DNA from: Aplidium turbinatum
Taxonomy: Eukaryota > Chordata > Ascidiacea > Aplousobranchia > Polyclinidae
Assembly: GCA_918807975.1 (NCBI GenBank)
Contig: OU964925.1
Span: 28,493,608 to 28,557,607, forward strand
Reading direction: 5' to 3'
DNA length: 64,000 nt
Position numbers and translations under genes: made by a program. Shown one piece after another: positions 46,186-57,089 of the stretch (position 1 is the stretch's first letter; each line of letters begins with the position of its first letter). The notes under the pieces were generated by a model that was not told the DNA's origin, did no database searches, and saw only the letters and a program-made list of their open reading frames with translations.

Positions 46186-46279
46186 CCCAGACAGCAAAAC
46201 CAGTCATTTTTACATTGATTCAACGCATCAACGTTTGAAGACGTTGAATCAATGTAAAAATGACTAATTTAGTGTTTGG
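46186..46279. mobile_element. palindromic MITE copy inside the last T-box intron
   Basis: Left CCCAGACAGCAAAACC, arms ATTTTTACATTGATTCAACG and GTTGAATCAATGTAAAAATG, with an enlarged centre. It lies in the 433-nt intron between 46080 and 46514. The remaining intron has no other feature. Confidence 0.85.
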
Positions 46280-46513
46280 CTACGAACCCCTATTAAAACA
46301 CGGTTTGAAAATAAAATGTAGCTTTAGATAAAATACTTCTATGTGTGTAACAATAACGCAGAGAATATTCAAAGACAAAAAATAGCTGATCTTCAAAACC
46401 TCTGTTAAAATGATTGAATTACTAAACAAATCAGTTTTCTCGGCTGTCGTGTTTTATTTAACCAGCATTTAATGCAGGCTACGTTAGGTCAGTTTTGAAT
46501 TTTGAAAATTTAC

Positions 46514-46632
46514 CTTTGCGGTGATAATGTAAAGGTGCCGTTTGTCCATTCGATTTTTCGTTTTTCGGTTTTTCAGCTTTGTTGCTGCAAATTTGTGCTT
46601 CTGGCGTTTGTTGCTGTAAATGGTAATGTTGC
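46514..46632 (-). CDS. Tbx2/3: Tbx2/3 exon: linker after the T-box
   Basis: Bounded on the minus strand by ATTTGCAG and GTAAAT; phases (2 in, 1 out) agree with both neighbours. It encodes QHYHLQQQTPEAQICSNK, then EKPKNEKSNGQTAP and HYHRK, a low-complexity linker with no domain. It belongs to the gene because the joins restore codons for Arg before it and Glu after it. Confidence 0.85.
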
Positions 46633-46844
46633 CTGCAAATAAAACTGATTTAAATGAGGCAAAAATAGCATCGATACCTTTTGATAAAAACTTGGCTATG
46701 TTTATTATATATTGTTTATCTATAACAGGGTCATTTTTTTTGCATTTTTGAAGTCACCTGACCCTATGTCTTGGGGCATTTTATGTTTCTTTAATAGATT
46801 AAACTATAATCTTGTGGGAAAGTAAAGATGTGCCAGTGCGTTAC

Positions 46845-46921
46845 CTTTTCTCGCGTTTTCCACTCCCGGAATCTCTAAAGCCTTTAGCAAATGGGTTATG
46901 ATCAATCTTCAGTTGGGTGAT
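46845..46921 (-). CDS. Tbx2/3: Tbx2/3 exon: C-terminal end of the T-box domain
   Basis: Only 77 nt: ITQLKIDHNPFAKGFRDSG followed by SGKREKR. This is the near-invariant end of the T-box (ITQLKIDNNPFAKGFR), including the helix that enters the minor groove. Acceptor TTGTAG, donor GTAACG. The usual NN of this motif is HN here. Confidence 0.93.
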
Positions 46922-49900
46922 CTACAAAAAGTTTGTTATGAATAAAGATTTTCTAATAACAAGAAATACTCACAGAAATTGTCATTGAACATATGTTTAA
47001 ATATTTACAGCAAACTAAAAATGATACATAGCATGAAGAAATGAGCTCTGATACATGGATAGTTTATAAAGAATTATTGACCTCGCAATAAAAAACGGTT
47101 ATGGTCTGTTAGATTACAAAACTTTCCTGAACTAGAATAGAAAGTTTTGTCTCCCCTCAAAACAACATTCTATTATTTTATGAAAACTTTAGTTATTATT
47201 GCAATAAAACTTTTAGGGCAATTAAATAAATGAAAACTAAACGAAAAGAAATCTGTTCTTGGATTTATAGCCGCGTAAATTCCGCCTTCCAGCCATCATC
47301 AAAACCAACAGAAAATTCTAGCTTATGAAATCATCATTATTAAACTGAAAATTTTAAAAGCAATTTGTCAGTGGTTTGATCTAAATTTTTGTTAAATTAT
47401 TTTATTAAATATAATCTTTTTTCTACTGATGCTGTAGTGAAGAAGAAATGTATATTTTGCAACTGTCTGTAATAGTTTAAATTGAGTTGTCTGTCAACCT
47501 TTTATTTGTTTAAATCATCATTTGGAATTGAGGTGGTTGGATTCTCTGTAGAAAGTGCGCGCATAAGAATAAAACGCGATTATGGGAGACCATGGTGACT
47601 GCATAATGTGTTCGTGGTTAATATGGCCCAAGCCTTTTAGTCGACGCCAACGCAAATCGCGACTTGAACGAACAGGGCGCTAATCGGCCTTAGAAAGTTG
47701 CTCTAAGGAAAGAATGCGAACAAAATCTTTGAATGCGAAATACACATAAAAGTAAATCCATGTTTTTGAAATGCGCTTGTGCGAAAAAACAAATAATGGT
47801 AAGGCCAAGCCGCAAAGATTGCGACTCGGCGAAGCGGAAAAAGAGGATTATATCACAAGACTTCAGCACGTCCATTTAGAAGTCATGACATGAAATTATG
47901 CATCATTGTTGGATGAGAAAACCGCGTATTTAGTTGTATCTTATTGCAACGTTCAAATACTTTTTTCAGGTCCTCCCCTTGCAAGATCAGTAAAATGAAC
48001 CTTCCGGCCCGAAGAATCGTATAGCACTTTCTCTTGCCATTTCAGTAATTACATGCGTAAACTGAGGCTCAAAAGGTTGCAAATCATGGCTTGATCTTTT
48101 ATCTGCCTTTGCAATAACCTTGTTCTTTCTCTATCATATTTCACAAACCTGTCACCCCATGTATTTAATCCTAGTGTTTTAAATTTTTCATCGCTTTTCT
48201 AAAGAGAAATTTAATCTTTACCATTCTGTTTCCCTCGTTCTTCTATTATGATTAAACAGTAACATCCTTCTGTTTACTTTTAATGCTCGTCTGAGGATTT
48301 TAGATGCGCCGCTTCTGTCACCAACGCAACAGACAAATTATCGCGTCCTTTTGTCGCCTACCGCATTACCGCCCTCCGGGTAATCCAAGCAGAAATGTCA
48401 AAATGGCGGCTCTCGGTAGTTAATCTCAGAAAGATGATTTCAACACAGCCGCATCCAAGAATTGTAATCGCAACCGAACTTTTATGAAAAGGTTTAGTAT
48501 AGCTTACTCACGGAAGCCATAAACTATCGAATTTAACTCGATCGAACTTAAATGCAACTTTTTTTTTCTTGCTTTTTATAGATGATAACGTAACACTGTT
48601 AGACGAATTGCTTACAGCGTTTTTGGATTCAATTTGGAGCTGCATGGTAGAGAGATAAGGTCAAAAAATAATTGAAAGTAGTAACTGTACTTAAATGAAT
48701 TCGTAAGTCATTTGAGCAATTCGCTGGTGAAATCGTAAAAGTCCGAAGTGGAAAAATTATCCCAGTCCAATGTGTCTATGACGCAACACTTATGATATCA
48801 AACACCTGATTGCAATGAGGACAAATAACTTTTCTCTCTCATAAATTATAACCAGTCATCCCTTACAATTTACAAACCTAGTTTTATACAGGCTTTAAAC
48901 ATGTTTAACTTATTTAATTTTACACAAAAATATTGTCATTTGTTATGAAGCCTAAAGATGAGAATGTTAATTGTTTGAAAGTTGAAAACATATTTTATAT
49001 ACTAATAACTGATACATGTTTATTTTAAAATTTTAAAGCAGCTGTTTCACCGCAAAATCATTTCAAATGGAAAGAAAATAAATTAGTTTACTTTATTAAG
49101 TTGTTCAGATGACTAGCATTTACTGTATTCCAAGATGTCATGTTTTAAAAAAGAGAACATTAAACCAATACTCATTCTGTATGCCACAATTAAGAAAGGC
49201 TTTTATTTGAATGTCTTCATTTTTTATATTAGCTTAATATTCTGTTGCCTGTCACTACCAACAAGAGTGATTTGAAAGAAGATTTGTTAAACAAGATGGC
49301 AAACCTAATTAGTCTGGCGCCTCTGAATGTCTCCTCATCCAATCAGTTTGTGGTTTATTTTCTTATTATCACTAGTCAGAGACGGCATAACCAAGCTTAT
49401 TGCTTTCATACTCTGGCCCACTAAACGTTTCAAATAGCAAAAATGCAATAAACGATTGTTTTGCTTTGTGAAGCATCATAAACAACTGCTTTGTGTTGTC
49501 ATTGTTTCGTATTTTTGCCATACTATACTTGAACCAAAATTTAAGATTCAGCAGGGTCTCCTCAAATGAAGAGCTCATAATTTTACACAGCAACTTCGCA
49601 TTGTGTAAAAAGTTTACCAATTAAAATAATTTAAAAAAAAAATTTTTTGTTCCTAATCTGGTGTGAAAACTCTGCGACCAGTTTTGCTGATTTATTGCAA
49701 AAACAATAGGCTGTATCAATCATTCGTTTAAACATCAGTAAAATGGAAGCCCTGAACGTCTTTCAAATAAAGAAGCAAAAAAAGTGAATATTATAAGTTT
49801 TGTTAATAAAGGTTCCTATTGATGTAAACAGAGCCCTAGTCAAAGTGACTGACACTGGCTTCTTTCTGTAAATGTTGTCTTTATCTGTCAAGCGGAATTA

Positions 49901-50604
49901 ACATACTGTTTGGGAAAATCCATGGCATTTCTCAATTAATATTCAGTGTAATTAATCGATGAAGTAAGTTTAAATGACAAGGCTGATACTACTATATTGA
50001 AAGCCTTGCAATATCAATCATGGAGTTTTGTTACAAGTCTGGAAATTGGATAGTCTGGAAATAAAGTATATTGAAAATTTTTATTTGAAGAAATTAACTT
50101 GGGCAAAATGAGCAAACAGTTAGCTTTAACAAATTGCAAATTAAGAAACAAAAGGTCAAAGGTCCATTTGTCAGCAAACGTCACTTGTAGAGAAACTGGT
50201 ATTTTTGTATTTAAAAAAAAAAAACGATTATACGATTTTTTTAATCGATTTTAGCAGACTTACAAGAAATCCTTATTTTGTTTAACTGGACAATTTTCAT
50301 AAATTCTTGAATTTTAGAAATATGAACCTGTAGTGTAAATTTGAAGAAAACAGTAGCCTGTAGTAGCCTACTCGTTGCTTTTGAAAAACTCAAGGTTGAA
50401 TGTTGGGTTTATGACGATTATATTTATAGTAATGTTTTGAAATTTGAGGCTACCTAGGCTATGCCATGTGGCTGTTGTGAGAACCAAGACATACCTTGTA
50501 GCCAACAATACACATCAACCACAATATACATTAATACTCAAAGACCACGTAAGCAACCTCAGTAGCCTAATAAAGGATTGGTAGCTGGATCAAATATGAC
50601 ATAC
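46922..50604. other. T-box intron, 3.7 kb, no gene seen
   Basis: Mostly AT-rich. A GC-richer block at about 48285-48480 (with AAAATGGCGGCTCTCGG and CGCCCTCCGGG) stands out and has no open frame. It could be an enhancer or an old insertion. 49313-49330 (CTGGCGCCTCTGAATG) looks like a lone hAT end. Confidence 0.4.
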
Positions 50605-50751
50605 CTTTTCGTTTTGATAAGCTGTCACGGCAATGAATTGCATTTCTTTAAAGACGTATGTTCTGTAAGAGCAATAGTACAGTTGCGAAAGGTCTCCACA
50701 TCTGACTATATGAAAACGTGGCTGGTATTTGTGCATTGAGTTCAATACAGT
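50605..50751 (-). CDS. Tbx2/3: Tbx2/3 exon: central T-box
   Basis: Exactly 49 codons, phase 0 at both ends. [17 protein letters not shown] opens the exon, [17 protein letters not shown] sits in the middle, and TAYQNEK ends it. [10 protein letters not shown] and F.AVTAYQN are hallmark T-box signatures that form the dimer interface and DNA-contact strands. Acceptor TTTGTAG, donor GTATGT. The residues between (CGDLSQLYY) replace the usual ANDILKLPYS and are unusual. Confidence 0.95.
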
Positions 50752-52068
50752 CTACAAAGATTTAAAAAAAAATGTTATAAGTTTTTTATATCTTTCTAAA
50801 TGAAATAACTTCCATTATTCTGTAGATGTTCAATGAATAAGATAAAATTAATTATGATACAGTTTTAAAAACACAACTTTTCTCAAAAACAATAGCAATA
50901 AAAGTTGTTAAGATTTTTATCTATAAAATTCATGAGAAATTGTTTAAAAGCATTTTCTATTTGATTCTATTTGAAATAAATTAAGATTCTATTTGTATAA
51001 GATTATATTGAAGAAGCCACACTTGTATGGAGAAAGCTCTATATATTATTAAATTGATTTTTCTGATTGGTGTGATTTTGTTTACTTTGTTTAAAACCAG
51101 TTTGCTTTTTTACGTGCAACGCTGATGGGATATAAACAGCAACTTCTTTGAAAAGTTACTGCTCATTTTGAATCATCAAGGAACTTTCTTTACAGCAAAA
51201 CACAAACTCAGCGTTCTAATCAGTAAGACCTACTTCGTCTGTTGGGTGGCGCCAAGTTTCTTCGTAAAATCACTTGCACTTTTATCAAAGTGGGAAATTG
51301 ATTAATGAAAAACGTGTCAGAGGTTGTAATTTGTTGTTTTTTTGTTAACCTAATTGCTTATTGTAAGTTTTATCTGTTTACGCTATAAGCTGTTTTTCAA
51401 AACCTTCATGCACTCTTGCACGACCACAAAAAATTAACAATAATAAGTTGTGCCGAGCCAAATGCAACAAAAAACGGTAAAAATCCTAACAACTAGTGCG
51501 AGATTTATATTTCTGAAAACACTTGATCGAATTCGTCAAGCAAGTTTCAAGTCTCCACATGCCAAATAGATTGCAAGGAAAGAAATTCACCGCTTTGCTG
51601 GCAAAGCGAAATCTGTGACCGCAGAGCCGGCAATAACAAGGAACACTATTAGGCTAGCCGTTCCGACGCCAAGCGAATTTAGTCTATAATGCACCATAAA
51701 TTGTAGATAAGTTTTATCAAAAATTAGTGCTCTCAAACATTTCAAACAGCAAGTTTTTTTCTGTGACATGTCAAAATACAAAAAGAGACCATGTTTTTTT
51801 TCTACTTAAAATCTTCTCTAAACTATAATTTTCAACTTTAAGTTTTTACAAGGAAACGACATGAGTATTTTACTCATCACAAAGCCGCTCTTTGTGAAAA
51901 CATCGAAAACCCTCAATCTAAACAATCAATCACTACACACAACGTTATAGACTACGTAGTTCACTGGACTCCATATTTACAGAACAACAGCGAAGCTTAT
52001 ACGTGAGGCTAATGTGCAAGTAGACTACTGCGGAAAAGATATGAACACATCAAAGTAGAGAACAGATG
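50752..52068. other. T-box intron, no gene seen
   Basis: AT-rich intronic DNA; nothing recognised before the small MITE at 52069. Confidence 0.4.
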
Positions 52069-52312
52069 AAGAGTCCAGGTGCAAAACGATCAAACTAGCA
52101 AGACCAACTTTTTGAGTAAACTGAAAAGTAAGTTTGAGATTGATCGTTTTGTGGCTGAACCCTGTTAGTTTAAAGCCTTATTTTGAGAGGTATTGGTCGT
52201 TTTTCCACAAAAAAAGGCTGCTACATAAAACTTTTGATGCTAACACAACGGGAGATAGTAAAATTTAAAAATTACAAATAATGGAGTTTGATCGTTATGC
52301 ACCTGGACTCTG
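52069..52312. mobile_element. 244-bp MITE next to a T-box splice donor
   Basis: The arms read AGAGTCCAGGTGCA followed by WAACGATCAAACT (27 bp, one mismatch) and are inverted at the two ends. CAGATG flanks both sides (52063-52068 and 52313-52318). The element ends about 31 nt from the donor of the neighbouring exon. Superfamily unknown. Confidence 0.7.
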
Positions 52313-52343
52313 CAGATGTAAAATGTTAGAAAATGCTGCTTAC

Positions 52344-52614
52344 ATGTCCACTTGGATCAGCAATATTATTTGTCAACTTGACTTTGTGGAAGGAGACTCC
52401 AGCTTTGTTCATCCACTGTTCGCCAGTCGCTGGGGAGTCCGGATGGATAAACATTCTCTTTGGGAGTTCTGGGTCCGCTTTTCCAGCTACCATCCATCTG
52501 GAATTATGGAATTTGTAGCGACAGTCATCCGCGGGCATGATATCCATGAGCATGACGTATTTTGCGTCTTTGTTCAAACCAGAAATGTTGACTTTGAAAG
52601 ATGGAAACATTCGC
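52344..52614 (-). CDS. Tbx2/3: Tbx2/3 exon: N-terminal half of the T-box (first exon found here)
   Basis: Opens after TTTTTCAG with one base that completes a codon of an upstream exon, then [13 protein letters not shown]. Next come [45 protein letters not shown] and [18 protein letters not shown], followed by a GTAAGC donor. These are textbook T-box blocks. The missing start of the domain (the LW..FH..GTEM.ITK.GR part) must be on an earlier exon, and a scan of 52615-64000 for it on this strand failed. The ATG at 52610 is an internal Met, not the gene start. Confidence 0.95.
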
Positions 52615-52807
52615 CTGAAAAATAAAAATAAACTAATTCAGTGATGCAAGTTGCTTCACATACAGCGAAATCAGCATAAAATCAATCAAGTTTATTTATT
52701 TCCTGTTGCTTCAAGTTTTGTTGGCCTGTTTCATGATGATGATGATGTTCGCCCTTCGTTTCCGAAGATGGCCAATGAGACTGAGATCAAGTTTCTTTTT
52801 TCTTTTT

Positions 52808-53160
52808 TTAGTGTTGACTTTGGTCAGTGTAGGCTACATGAGTGCGGAGATGGCTGATGAGGCCTATCTGTGCGGTGAAACTTCTGCTGCAGGATGGACA
52901 TTGGAAGGATGGTTGGCTAGGGCCAGGGTTGTTTGAGGCTCGGGCCTTGCGACGTTCTCGTTTTCTGACAGCAGATAGCGTACGGTGTTTCTCAGCTGAT
53001 TCTGCGCCTTTATAAATAAGACTGCGCCATGTTGGTCGTTCTGCGGCTAAATCTTCCCACGAATCTACGTCGATGGCGAATTCTTTCATGAAAGCTTTTA
53101 AAGTGTCCTTAAAGCGTTTTCTTTGACCACCTACATGACGTTTGCCGTTAGTCAGTTCTG
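52808..53160 (-). mobile_element. LINE C-terminal fragment with zinc-finger-like tail
   Basis: The minus strand reads GKRHVGGQRKRFKDTLKAF, then MKEFAIDVDSWEDLA, RPTWRSLIYKGA and a basic stretch. It ends in FQCPSCSRSFTAQIGLISH, a terminal C2H2-type finger common at the end of a widespread marine LINE group. Only the last ~115 residues remain. It lies upstream of the T-box exon, probably within the first long intron. Confidence 0.8.
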
Positions 53161-53320
53161 TCGTTAGCCTGTTTCATATTGCATCGTTGAATTACGACTA
53201 GAAGGCACAACCGAATGGGAAGCTGACACATGGTCCACATCGAACCCATCAAAGGCTCAGACCCTAAATGTATTCTGATCCCTTTTTTACTTTGCAATAC
53301 CTAGTCCCTTAGGGTGTAAT

Positions 53321-53461
53321 AAATTGGGTGGGCATAATTGCTGCAGGAAAAGTGGCCGAGAGAAAGGAACTGGCCACCCTACTCTCCTTAGTGCCGAAGG
53401 CTTAGTATAATGAGAACCTTATCTTCTCATACCCAACACTTGACTCAAGTATTGGACCACT
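53321..53461 (-). repeat. second copy of the 9388-9545 dispersed repeat
   Basis: Opposite orientation to the first copy; shares GAGAAGATAA, CTTCGGCACTAA, GAGAGTA and TTACACCCT in order. Confidence 0.6.
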
Positions 53462-56400
53462 CTTTCCTTTATAAAAAATATAGCCATTGAGAGCAATTTG
53501 TGCCGCAATGGTTTGCTTTCAGCTTCATCATCGTTAAATAACAACTTTTTAACAGTATTTTATTACTGTCTGCTAGGCTAGTAATTGCAGTAAGAAAGAG
53601 CACCAAGGTAAATAGACACAGTCGATCTAAAATCAGCAAGTCAAGTTATAAGCTACCAGTTAGGTAATCCCGAAAGGCAGGTTCGAACATAGCTCAGCAA
53701 GAATTGAAATGAAACGGTTAAAGTGCATTTATTTTTGGCTTCATCATCCTCCTAATATTTTCCCTGAGGACTGTGCCTCTGAGATCATAATGCCAATAAA
53801 CATGCACATCCAAATAGCTTATTCTCAAATTGAAATGACGCTAACAGGAAGACCTGAGATGGAGTCTGTCAATCCTGCATTTAGTGACTTCGTTGAGTAA
53901 TGGCATTTAATTCTCGATGCGTTCACATCGGCGTTCATTTGTCAGATGGCCGAAAAGCGATTACAGAAATCCGGTGACAGTTCACACAGATTGCCGGTGG
54001 TAATCCAAGCATGAATTCCCTCTGTGACAATGGGACCATTTGGACAAGACAATTTGTGTCATTTGAAGACTCATTTCATTATTTGATACGATGTCTGCTT
54101 TGTCTTTATGGAAACATGTTCAGGAAAAACGACGGCTTCTAGATTTGCAACCACGTGATTGAAGACCTTTCAAGAGATTTACGGCACAAAATAAATTATT
54201 CTAAAAGATGTATAACCAGTAGACAGGTTCATTGAAGCTTCCAACTATGACATCACATCAACTCATTGTTTAGCTTTAAATAACATTTTTTTATGATATG
54301 AAGGCAGGAAACAACATATTATGAGAAAAGTTCGACCTTGGAGAAACAAAGAAATGATACATAGGAAAGCAATTTAGTTTTTTAATAGTTTTCTACACCA
54401 TCGCCTTCAAACATTATTCAAAATGCAATGATTGTGATCAGTTTTTTAAGTCTGTTTAGTAAAACCATCCAATGGTATTGCTTTAATGTTTAATGAGTTT
54501 TAAAATTATTGCTTATTTGTTTTATTATGTCACTTTTACCAAAGGTTTTCACAAAATGTTTCGCAGTGAAAAATCTTCACAAAACGGAGTGAAATCAATA
54601 ATCAAACGTGACTGCTCGACAAAAACAAATGTAATCTTGTAATTGGAACTGTTTTTTTACAAGGTAATGTTGAAAAGTACAAAAAACAACAACAATCCTT
54701 TTTTTATGAGACTGAAGACGGAAATGCATTTGCGTCAATGTGTTCACAAATATACAAGTCAATATTGTTTAGCTGGGCTTTTCATATGAGTTATTTGTTC
54801 ATAAATGAAAGTTGTTTGGTGATTAGACCTTCTCTCGCCACAGAAGAAAACAATTAAAAACGAGTCTGTAACATTTTTAACTTTTGACCCTTGCTGCTTT
54901 AAGCTGAAATATGACTATCACCAATGATAACTTCACTTTTTTTAAACTCTTCCTTGTCATCTTTTAAAACAAGTATTTGTTTAAAAAAGTGCATTATGAA
55001 ACACAGAAATTTAATCCATGACATTATGCATTTTCCAGTTTGCAAATGGTATTTGTTTTACACTATTTGACTAAATTTGTTTTTGGCAATAAAGAGATAT
55101 TTCTTTAATAGAGGTTACTGAAGATTAGGTTGTCGCAAGATTGACAAGAGCATTGTCACAGTGTCACACTTTGAAGTAATTTTGCTTGATTGACTTCAAT
55201 TACTATAAAAAGGCAATTTGTGATGCTATCTACGCAGCGGCGGCAAGATGGTGAATGATATGAGAGCCAGGTCCGTTAGAACTGTTGCCATTACAAGGAT
55301 TTTCGCTGTTCGAACAAATCGTTCTTTTCCCTTAGACGCCTCCACTGTTTTATCGCTTTGCTTTCTTTTTTAGGATGTTGACACTGCTATCAGTCTTGCG
55401 AAAAAATATTTCTTCTAGCCTCAACTTTGTTACTGCAATAAACAGTCAGGCGAAAAAATACTAACAATGATGCAATATATGCAAGGCACCTTGAACTGTT
55501 TTCACGATTAGCTAAAAGCTATAAATACAGTAAAGTAGTTTTTGTGAAACTATGAACTTAATAGACATTTCCTAACAAGTTAGTGTTGACACTATTTTTC
55601 ATAAATTTTTGAGGCAATTTTTGCAAAACGTACAAAATTTGAAACCAAAATATGCATATGTCTTTGCGTCATTTCGAGCTGGTTTAACCTCAGAACAATG
55701 AAGTCCAGTGGCAAGCGTTGTCGAAAAATGACACTGAGTTAGTTAAAAAGAATTAACCGAATGAGTAAAATATTCAATGCCACGATTTCTCTATTCGTGC
55801 TATAGGCTATACATTACATGCAATGACACTGCAAAAATTACAACCAATCTTCATTACTATAAAATGTGTAGTATAGCCTACTATATACAAACGAGTTGAA
55901 AACTTCATTATTCATCTGCTTAAATATTTTTCTTGACATGACAAATTTTAGCTACTCGTTTTGATGACCTTAAAAAAATTAACGACTGCGGTCACAGTTG
56001 ACCGCTTTAGGTGGAAGATTTTATCGTATCTTTAACTCGATGATACCCAGTGTTTAGTAAATTTTCAGTAGCTTCCATTATAAACATGGCCCTAAATAGT
56101 TTAAACAAACAAAATAAAAATTAAATTTAAACACGGGCACCAACGGTTTAATATTGGTTAACAGATTTTTTCAGGTTGCTACTTTTTAATTTTTCACCTT
56201 TTCCAGTCTTAGTACGTTGCTTATTTTTGGTTAAACGGAATTCATTATTATTTGCTTCATGCGTTTGTGAGTGCCATACCCGAAAGAATATGACATGTCA
56301 TGTAGAAGTTTATAAATACACTGGGCGTACAAATTGTCTGACACATGCTGAACACTTGTTTGATATGACAATAAAGTATTTTGCATAAATTTCTTCCCAG

Positions 56401-56660
56401 ATTATATGCTTTTTGATTGTTTTAACTTAATCATTTTACGCTGACAATTATTGTTATGATTAGTAGATTAGTTTCAATGCTTTAGTAAATGCAGCTGATG
56501 TTCATAACTGGTGATATAAAATATATAGCTTCTCATCACCTCCTGAAGATCAACAAAGCGTGTGAACAAAACCAAATTTACGTTTTCTAATTTGTTATTA
56601 CTGCTACGTTTGTTTATGAAGTTTATCGGAACAAAACCACAGCAGCATTGTGTTAATATG
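53462..56660. other. no gene seen
   Basis: Possibly upstream intron or promoter of the T-box gene. Small frames (such as 56176-56388, which has several Cys and an AATAAA near its stop) are not recognisable. No N-terminal T-box exon was found here. Confidence 0.4.
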
Positions 56661-56665
56661 TTGTT

Positions 56666-57084
56666 CCATGGCCACCTGGAGATGCGGCCTGATTTGTCAC
56701 ATTTTGCAGATTTTGATTACAGCTACTGCTACTGGTTGACTGACATTTTTTGAGATGTTTTTACTTTTTGCGGTTCCCTAATGACATAAAACTTTTTTGT
56801 TGCCTTGGGGAAGCAGTAGCAAATGAGAAAAAGTAAGTTGAAAAATGCAAAATCAGACTGTTATTGAAAATTAACAGTCTGACAAAAATCTTCGAAATCA
56901 AATTTTCTTTGTTTTTCAACATGTGAGAATGTTAAATCCTATTGTGTCATCTGGGGAAAAGAATAAAGAAAGCGTAAAAATCTAATTTTTAGAAAAATTT
57001 ATTTAAACGTTCGCCCAAAGTTAGAAAAACCTGGAAATTTCTGCAAAATGTGACAAATCAGGCCGTATCTGTAGGTGGCCATGG
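56666..57084. mobile_element. 419-bp element with ~50-bp terminal inverted repeats and TTGTT flanks
   Basis: The left arm CCATGGCCACCTGGAGATGC, then GGCCTGATTTGTCACATTTT and GCAGA, is mirrored at the right end with a few changes. TTGTT stands directly outside both ends (56661-56665 and 57085-57089). No transposase inside; the interior repeats a short CAGACTGTTA / TAACAGTCTG pair. A lone end of the same family is at 9887-9929. Confidence 0.75.
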
Positions 57085-57089
57085 TTGTT

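Noticed and set aside
55235-55375. GC-richer patch with an open minus-strand frame rich in hydrophobic residues (KILVMATVLTDLALISF)
   Set aside because: No start, no flanking splice sites in phase and no known likeness; could not be tied to any gene.
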